Source of the DNA: Geosiphon pyriformis
Taxonomy: Eukaryota > Glomeromycota > Glomeromycetes > Archaeosporales > Geosiphonaceae
Assembly: GCA_016748015.1 (NCBI GenBank)
Contig: JAAOMT010000523.1
Span: 1,004,423 to 1,068,422 of the forward strand
Direction: 5' to 3'
Length of the DNA stretch: 64,000 nucleotides
Shown in pieces: positions 57,395-64,000 of this stretch. Every line of letters begins with the position of its first letter. The first letter of the stretch is position 1. The position numbers and the translations under genes were made by a program. The notes below the pieces were generated by a model that saw only the letters and a program-made list of their open reading frames with translations, was not told the origin of the DNA and did no database searches.

Positions 57395-58380
57395 TGTTAC
57401 CAAATGAAATTAGAGATATTGTTTAGCATGAAATTACCTTTATAAATCTTATCATTAATTAGCATATATTATCATTTTAAATTATCACTTATTACATTAG
57501 CAAAATATCTGAAATTATCATTTAATTAATAACCCAATTTGTACATAACACAAATGTAACCTAATTGTAATAATCAATCATGCAATACCCCGAACTATGT
57601 AACATGCAAAAAGTTTGTTGAAATTTGTAAGAAATTTGCCAAAATAATTGATAGTTCACCAAAATATCTAATAGTTTGCAGAAATAACTTGTAGTTCGCC
57701 GAAATGCATCTTTAGTTCAACAAAATTATAGAAAATAGTAAAGTTCAAGTTCATAGAATAGTGTTACGACAAGTTGTATAAAAGAAGAGCTTCTCTCTTC
57801 AAGAAAATATATCTTACTTTAGATTTTATTACTTAGAACCATTCCTACATACACAAAAAAAAGAAATAAATATCAAATAATTCAAAAAAACCAAATTCTT
57901 TAATTATTGCACTTGGAAAATCCCCAAAACCCAACTAACGTTTTGAAATTGATTAGCTACCAATTTCAGTAAACTGTTAATGACTCCAGGCCTGAATAGA
58001 AAAACGTTTCTCTTAATAAAATTCTATTTCTTTTACATTTCTTTTATTTTTCTTTTCTTTTCTTATTACAATCATTAGAGTAGTCTATAGACGAGATTCC
58101 TATAGAAGAGTTGACTTTCACAGCAAAGTAACTACACATTTTAGTGAGCTTCTAGACAAGCAATTCCTGGGAAAGAGTTGATGTTTACTACAACATAACT
58201 ATACAAAGTAACTGGCACAGAATTGGCCATTCCACTTATAAGCCCAGCAGCTAAAATTATAGGAGATAATTTGAGGATAGATTCAGTTATCAGAGGTTCA
58301 AACACTTTCCATAGTCATGAATTAACAGCATTACAACAAACATATAAAAGCTAAAAGGAGACCAAAAACCTCTGGTAACA
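57395..58380 (+). repeat. 5' LTR of element C (986 bp)
   Basis: It begins TGTTACCAAA and ends TCTGGTAACA. It has the same length as the LTRs of B and shares the U3 repeat block (about 57600-57730) and the TATAAAAG box (57777-57784). The primer-binding site TGGTGCTCTCCTAC follows at 58383. Confidence 0.92.
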
Positions 58381-58425
58381 TTTGGTGCTCTCCTACAGAA
58401 ACAACACAACAAAAACAACTTTAAA

Positions 58426-59918
58426 GTGGCGACCACACCAGACGCAACAACTCTAGAGTATTACCAATTGATTTACACCCACTGCAAGCAAAGATTCAAC
58501 ATTCCAGATGGAATTGAAGTTGTCAAAAAATCAGTATACCAATACATTAAAAACTGCATTAACAATTATCTTCTTAGAAATTACAATATCTTAGAAGTTA
58601 GAAGCAACCTTTATAATAATTTAGTACACTATTCACAGTTGGAACTGAAGACCTTAACAGTGAAATACTTGCCACTTACTTTTAAGAACTTAATTTTAAC
58701 ATTATCAAGTACTGTAAAGAAATATATCCAATGCAGTCTCAATACTCTATTGATTTTGAATTAGAGACAGAAACAAGCAACAAAGACAAACAAAAATTGA
58801 AGCAATACTCAAAAACCACTCCAAATACTCCAATACTACCAAAAACAACTGCCAAACACTTACAAACATCTGAACAAAGAACCAGTTCAAAACTTCTACT
58901 TACAATCACACCTTTCCCAGTTTCACTTGCACAAGCACAAACACCTAATTCACCCTTAAATTGATTTGCAAGACTAGAAGATTTTACATCATTCAGAAGT
59001 CCCACCAGACAACAAGAACCCTTTCAAACTAGTTCCAATCTCCTTGACTTTCTAGCTAAAAATTGAAGTGAACACTCTGAGACAGCAGTAAACAAAGAAA
59101 ATGACTCTGAAATATCTGAAGAAGAATTAACAGACAGTGAAAACAAAGAAAACAAAATGACAGCATACATCACAAAAATTTCTGAATTCAATAGAGAAGA
59201 CATTGAGACCAGTCCCCAAGAATGGCTTGACCAAGTTACTAAAGCTGGAGATGCAAATGGATGGAATGCTGCCAGAATGTTAAGAACAATTCCCTACTTT
59301 CTCAAAAGAACAACAGGCGAATGGTTCAAAAACTTGACCACCCTTTTTAATGACTGGACAGCTTTCAAAACTGCCTTTTTAGAACAATTTACCAATAACA
59401 ACACTTCAATCACACTTTGAAATCGTTTTCGCAATATCAAACAAGAACCCTCTAAATCTGTCATGACTTATATTGGGAAATTCAATAAACTTCTCAGACA
59501 AATTTGCCAACTTGAAACTAATGATTATTATTCCAATGCTCAAATCTTGGATCAATTTATTGCTGGTTTAAAGGATAAACTGATTAAGAAAGTTTGCTTA
59601 CATGCCTCAGAAGATTTAAACTCTGCCATTCAGCATGCAAAAAGATATAAAATGGCCATGGAAGAAGCCAATTGTACAAAGCTTGTAAACTTAGCCATTG
59701 GAGAGATTAGCTCAGCAGCTGAAAAGAAAATTGACCAACTCACAAAAAAAATCAAAAACTATTTCACCAACCAACAACAACAGCAATCCCAAAGATATCA
59801 ACCACCCCAAAGACAGAATCAAAACAACTTCACATCATCCTCTAATAACCAGCCTCAGAGTTGTCATTACTGTGAAATTCCTGGCCACTGGAAAAAAGAT
59901 TGCAGAAAGCTACAATAA
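58426..59918 (+). pseudogene. Gag of element C
   Basis: It opens at GTG GCG like element B and, unlike B, the frame is open back to the LTR, without ATG. TTLEYYQLIYTHCKQRFNIP is the shared start. A frame change near 58740 leads to the second part. The capsid has SPQEWLDQVTKAGDANGWNA and FNDWTAFKTAFLEQFTNNNT (59200-59420). The knuckle is CHYCEIPGHWKKDC (59860-59905). A few stops at Gln, Arg or His positions (58963, 59065, 59418, 59916). Confidence 0.85.
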
Positions 59919-60578
59919 GACCAACAAAATAGAAGTAATCAATGTTACCTTCTACCACAGCAATCTTATTATCAACCACTACCACCAGCTTACTATCCAC
60001 CAAGACTTCAATACCAAAGTAACTATTATCAGCCTGCCCCATAGCCAATCTAACAGCAATACTAACAACCACCCACACAATATTATCAAGTACCTGCTCG
60101 AAGATTGATTCCGCAAAATCAATTCACACCACAAAACTGATACCAAGTAAACAACAATAGAATCAATTCGAACAACCAATTGGTTCTCTGAAATTCAGCT
60201 CAACCAAGACCCAACCACTATCATACTCAAACTAGTTATCTTATGATGTCAGAAGAACAGGATTTTCATCATACTACACTCTCAGAAGGTAGAGATATAG
60301 CACAACAACAAAACTCTTTCTATACTCCTATCACAATCCCACTAGCCAGAATTGCTGAAAATGCCAACCTTTCAGATATATTTCCTTTTGAATTTGAAGC
60401 AAATAAATCACCATTTTTGCTTAGCAATGCAGCAGCTAATAAGCAAAAAGCCATCACTGCAATGTACACAGAAGCTGAAGTAGAAAAAAAACCAATTTGC
60501 TTGATCCTAGACAGTGGATCCGCCAGAAGCATCATCACATATCAATTGATGCAACAGCTAAAGAGAAACGTTAACCAA
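59919..60578 (+). pseudogene. Protease region of element C, split by an LTR
   Basis: It has a Tyr/Gln-rich linker, then AITAMYTEAEVEKKPICLIL and DSGSARSIITYQLMQQL. The active-site Asp is intact here, showing that the Asn of element B is derived. The frame is cut at 60578 by the inserted LTR and resumes at 61460. Confidence 0.82.
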
Positions 60579-61459
60579 TGTTACTTATAGAAATATAGAA
60601 AATATATTAGCATACTTATTAGCCAATCAGAAGTAAGTGTAGTAAATGTGGAATTCCAGGATTCCTTCCAGGAATTGCAGAATTCCAGGAATTTCAGGAT
60701 TCCCCGATGAGGAATTGCAGAATTCCAGAATTCCTCTCAAAAAAATCGCAGAATTCCAGGAATTCCAGAATTCCTGTCGTGAAGAATCAAGAAATTGAGG
60801 AATTTCAATTATGTATATATAGTGGTAGTGTTAGAAACAGAAAAGACAGAATCGATATGACAGAATTCTTAGCCTAAAAACAAAATCATCAAATAAATAA
60901 TTATTTCATATCTCAATTCACTCTTTACTATTAACACTTTATGTTGATAGTAATTGATACTTAACCATGCTGGAACAATAGCTTTTGATCACGGCTATTA
61001 ATGAGATACTAACGTACCAAATTGTCTTGGCTTATTTCCTCTATTTTCTTACTTTATTTTCTTTATTTTATTTTTTTTCTTTCTTTAATTTTGTTGTATA
61101 CTAATTGAGTAAAAGAATTAAGTGCTGAGTTATTGACATCAAGGATAGCCTGGTAAAAGACCCAGAAATAAGGGTAAGATTTTATATATTATTGGATAGC
61201 TTACCAGAAGGGCATGACTGCCAGACTAAATCCAGTCACCACACTGAGAAAAAAATTGGGAAAACTCATGGAAAGATTACATCTACTATTGACACTATTG
61301 AATCTCTGTTCATTATACAAAGGACTCCACAACAAAACCTTCAGATCCATTAAAACCTTCAGATACTACACCTTCAGAACATCATCAACAGAAGTAGCTT
61401 TTGAGCACCAAGTTACGGGTTGTTATTTACTTCAACAGCAGAAATAATCCCTTGTAATA
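60579..61459 (+). repeat. Solo LTR (881 bp) inserted in element C protease
   Basis: It begins TGTTACTTATAG and ends CTTGTAATA (TGTTAC/GTAAtA inverted ends, one transition). Flanks CCAA and CTGA fit a 4-bp duplication with two transitions; removing the insert rejoins the protease codons with those of element B (…DQPAQTVIIT). It is the best preserved copy of the LTR type seen at 1-444, 3487-3888 and 30432-31273. A TATATATAG box lies at about 60818. A block of GGAATTCC/CAGGAATTGCAGAATTCC repeats fills 60640-60785. Confidence 0.85.
60640..60785 (+). repeat. GAATTC-centred palindromic repeats in LTR
   Basis: Six or more GAATTCC/GGAATTC cores within about 145 bases, in units like GAATTGCAGAATTCCAGGAA. 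Each core is palindromic. The position is U3, upstream of the TATA box, where sister LTRs carry other repeats. Confidence 0.85.
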
Positions 61460-62723
61460 CTGACCAGCTCAGACAATCATTGTCACTGCTGATGGCATGA
61501 AAAAGACTCCAGTAGGAGAGATTGACAACTTCTTATTCACAATTGACGGAATCACCATTCCAGTTAAAGTTCTGGTCATGGATGCTCTCCAATATCAAGC
61601 TTTTGTTGAAAACAATTGGCTCCAAAAAGCCAATGCTAATCTAAATTAGAAAACACAAGAGTTAACAATCTCCTACTAAGGACAACATGCCCAAGTACCT
61701 GCCACTTGTGGTACATTCAACAAACACTCTGAAAAAGCTCTGGCTTTTGAATTCGAACCAGAAGAAAAGAAACCCATCATTGAAACATTTATGGCACTTG
61801 GATCAACCTCCAATTGGGCTGATGAAACTGAACAACAGTATTTTTCAACATATGATTCTCTTGAAACAAAAGAACCAGTAACATTCGGATGGAATGTCCC
61901 CTATTTAAAACCAGAACCACAAAAACAATGCCCTTACCTTCCACTTAAATGCAAAGATTGTCACAAAAAACTTTTATCAATGGGAGCCTGTATTTCACCT
62001 GAAGAAGAATATGAAAATCATACTTGTTATTACTGCAAGGCTTGCCACAGAAAATGATGGGGCCACCTAATAAAAAGAAGTGGAAAATGTGACAACACCC
62101 CTTGTTTGACTTGTGGAGATATGCTACCAGAAGAATACAATTGGATTGATATAACAATGAAAGGAGGAGTCTGCGATCAAACCTGCCAATATGCTTTATC
62201 AATTTCAGAAAAAGTCAAAAGAGGAACACTTTTTGATGCTGCTTACAATAGCATCCTCAACAAACTGTACTACTACCTTCACGATGCCGAAATGATTTTC
62301 AATTTAGCAATGGCTTTAATCAATAGAGCCACTCAAGAAAATGTTCATCAAATAAAAGAATCAAAATACATTGCATACACCTTTGAAATCACTGAATACA
62401 ACTACAAAGATGAAGTAGAAGTATATCACCAAATTGCCAGTCACATCTACCTAACCAAAGAAGTTCAAGCTCAACGGCTAGAGCAAATGAACATTAAATT
62501 ATGTGAAGAGTGTATAATACCATGTGACGAACAATGGTGTCCTGAATGCTATGCCCTTAGCATTCCATTACCCAACAAAAGTAATGAATATGAAATCAAT
62601 TTTGGTGAATCTGAAGCAACAGAATAAATTGAAACAACACTCATCTATCTCATTAAAAATCAGCCTGCTTTACAACTCAAATACTTCAACGACAACAGAC
62701 AAGAAATAAAATCTGAAAAAGCA
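61460..62723 (+). pseudogene. Protease end and Cys-rich module of element C
   Basis: The remainder of the protease (61460-61690) is followed by the Cys-rich module (61791-62627), collinear with element B: KCKDCHKKLLSMGACISPEE, TCYYCKACH, MTCGDMLPEE, VCDQTCQYALSISEKVK, LCEECIIPCDEQWCPECYA. All CxxC pairs are retained, so these cysteines are the conserved core of the module. Stops at Trp or Gln positions (61648, 61677, 62056, 62625) break it. dUTPase is missing because of the truncation at 62723. Confidence 0.82.
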
Positions 62724-64000
62724 GTGTTGTTTGTGTTGTATCTTGTTTTATTGTTTAATAAGTAAATAGTACTAATGATATAAATAAATTCTATTTGTTC
62801 TGAGTTTTTTGACTGATTTTGGCTATTGTTTTGCATAATGTTTTATTAAACCTTTCAACTAAATTATTTGTTTGTAAATAATATGAAAATAATAATGATT
62901 GTTTAATTCCAAATCTTTGACTTAATTTTGTCAATTTTTTGTTCATAAAATAAGTTTCTTGGTCTAATAACAATTTTTTTGGACATTTATATTGACAAAT
63001 TAAATCATAATATATAAATTTTGCATCTGTTTTTTGAATGATTTTAGCTTTTGGCCATTTTGTAAAATATTTTATAACTACTACTATGTATTAATTGCCT
63101 CTATTGATTATGATTAATGATTTTACTAAGTCAATTCTAATTTAATTAAATAATTGTTTTATTTTAATTGGTTTTAATGATTTGCTAAGTTTTGTTCTTC
63201 CTTTTTTTTAATAAATATTATAATTCAAACATATTAAATAATGTCTAAATATATTAATAATTAATAGTATCTTTTTTTGGTTCTTTCTATGATTGATTTT
63301 TTATGAAAATATTCTGTAATTAGATTTAAATAGATGTTAAACAATATTGTTTTTTTTTTAATTCTGTAAATACTCTAAGTAACTGGTCTGAATTTTTTCT
63401 GTTTTTTTAATATAGTATATTTTGGTAAATAATAAAATATTTTAATTGTTGTTTTATGTTGGTTTGTTTTTTTTGAAATATTTTTTCTTAAACTATTAAG
63501 TATTAATTTAATGTTAGAATTTTTGATATTTTTGTGTATTTATTTTTTGTTATATTTTTGGGTTAAAATATTTTTAAATTTGTTTTATTTGTGACAAATC
63601 ATCAATATTTCTGTTTTTTTTCTCTTTTTATAATATACTGTATAATTAAATAGTAATAGTTTTATTTTCTATTTTGTATAGCAATTGTCTCCAAATTTTT
63701 GCTTTTAAATAAATATTAATTCTTTGTAATTAATATATACATCAAACTTTTGACTCAAGTATTTTTTTCATTTAATGATAATTCAATAAATAGCTAAATG
63801 TTTCAATACTAAGATGTTATAGTTTTTTTCAGCTGGACTCAAACTTTAGCTAACATATGCTACTGAATATTTTTGTTTATTTAATTTTCTTTGTAATAAT
63901 ACTGTTCTTAATTTTTGGTCTAATACATTTGTTGTAATAATAAATAGTTTATTATAATTCAAATAGATTAATATTAAAGCTTAAATAAGCTTTTTTTAAT
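62724..64000 (-). pseudogene. Family D gypsy remnant: integrase and RNase H
   Basis: On the - strand the most readable part (62791-62973) has LLDQETYFMNKKLTKLSQRF and LVERFNKTLCKTIAKISQ, that is the second catalytic Asp and the Glu of a gypsy integrase. Further upstream (63000-63330) lie a KWPKAKIIQKTDAKF-like stretch and the first Asp region. From about 63600 RNase H sequence decays into AT-rich DNA. The same family is at 3889-5760. The integrase C-terminus is cut at the junction with element C. Confidence 0.7.

Larger units (their letters stand above)
57395..62723 (+). mobile_element. Gypsy element C (family B), 3' truncated
   Basis: 5' LTR, primer-binding site, gag, protease, Cys module and the first residues of dUTPase are collinear with element B. 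It is interrupted by the solo LTR 60579-61459. It ends at 62723, one codon before the DAGYDL motif of dUTPase, where family D sequence of opposite strand starts. No 3' LTR is in the window. Confidence 0.9.

Noticed and set aside
61214-61447. 77-codon frame in the solo LTR
   Set aside because: It lies in the R/U5-like part of the LTR and is broken in the sister LTRs at 1-444, 3487-3888 and 30432-31273.

Overview
This window is a eukaryotic, very AT-rich transposon graveyard. It is most probably nuclear DNA of an arbuscular mycorrhizal fungus (Glomeromycotina). Three things point there. The R1/I-type LINE proteins have the layout and wording I recall from retroelements of Rhizophagus and Gigaspora. 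A decayed gene at 32700-33271 carries a domain I recall from orphan proteins of that group. Introns, long AT deserts and nested LTR elements exclude a bacterium. This assignment rests on memory, not on a search.

Layout. 1-6411: decayed Ty3/gypsy remnants on the + strand (family A', then family D). 6412-19030: a chimeric gypsy structure on the - strand; a fairly complete family A element (5' LTR, gag, pro, RT, integrase) runs directly into the 3' two thirds of a family B element (Cys-rich domain, dUTPase, RT, integrase, ORF3, 3' LTR). 19160-20700: 3' end of a LINE (- strand). 20700-34681: AT desert holding broken or partly intact, intron-bearing cellular genes, a Tc1/mariner relic, a solo LTR and LINE ORF1 scraps. 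34682-51018: a nearly full-length LINE whose reverse transcriptase is split by a 9540-bp family B gypsy element (38989-48528; 986-bp LTRs; one N gap). 51429-57394: a second LINE copy, cut by the LTR of a third family B element (C, 57395-62723), which itself contains a solo LTR (60579-61459). 62724-64000: family D again, - strand.

Family B is the most interesting object. It has gag with a CCHC knuckle, aspartic protease, a multi-CxxC zinc module, a dUTPase with all five motifs, RT/RNase H and integrase. It also has a further ORF (ORF3) in the envelope position that reads through the polypurine tract into the 3' LTR. Family A lacks the dUTPase, keeps the start of ORF3, and joins gag to pro through a classic -1 slippery heptamer placed directly before the gag stop.

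Almost everything has decayed by C-to-T/G-to-A transitions. By eye the two LTRs of the B element differ at about 42 of 986 positions, about 40 of them transitions, with no indels. Broken frames are mostly kept, with stops at former Trp, Gln and Arg codons, and three of the decayed reverse transcriptases have Asp-Asp changed to Asn-Asn. The same decay touches the cellular genes. No RNA gene or CRISPR was seen.
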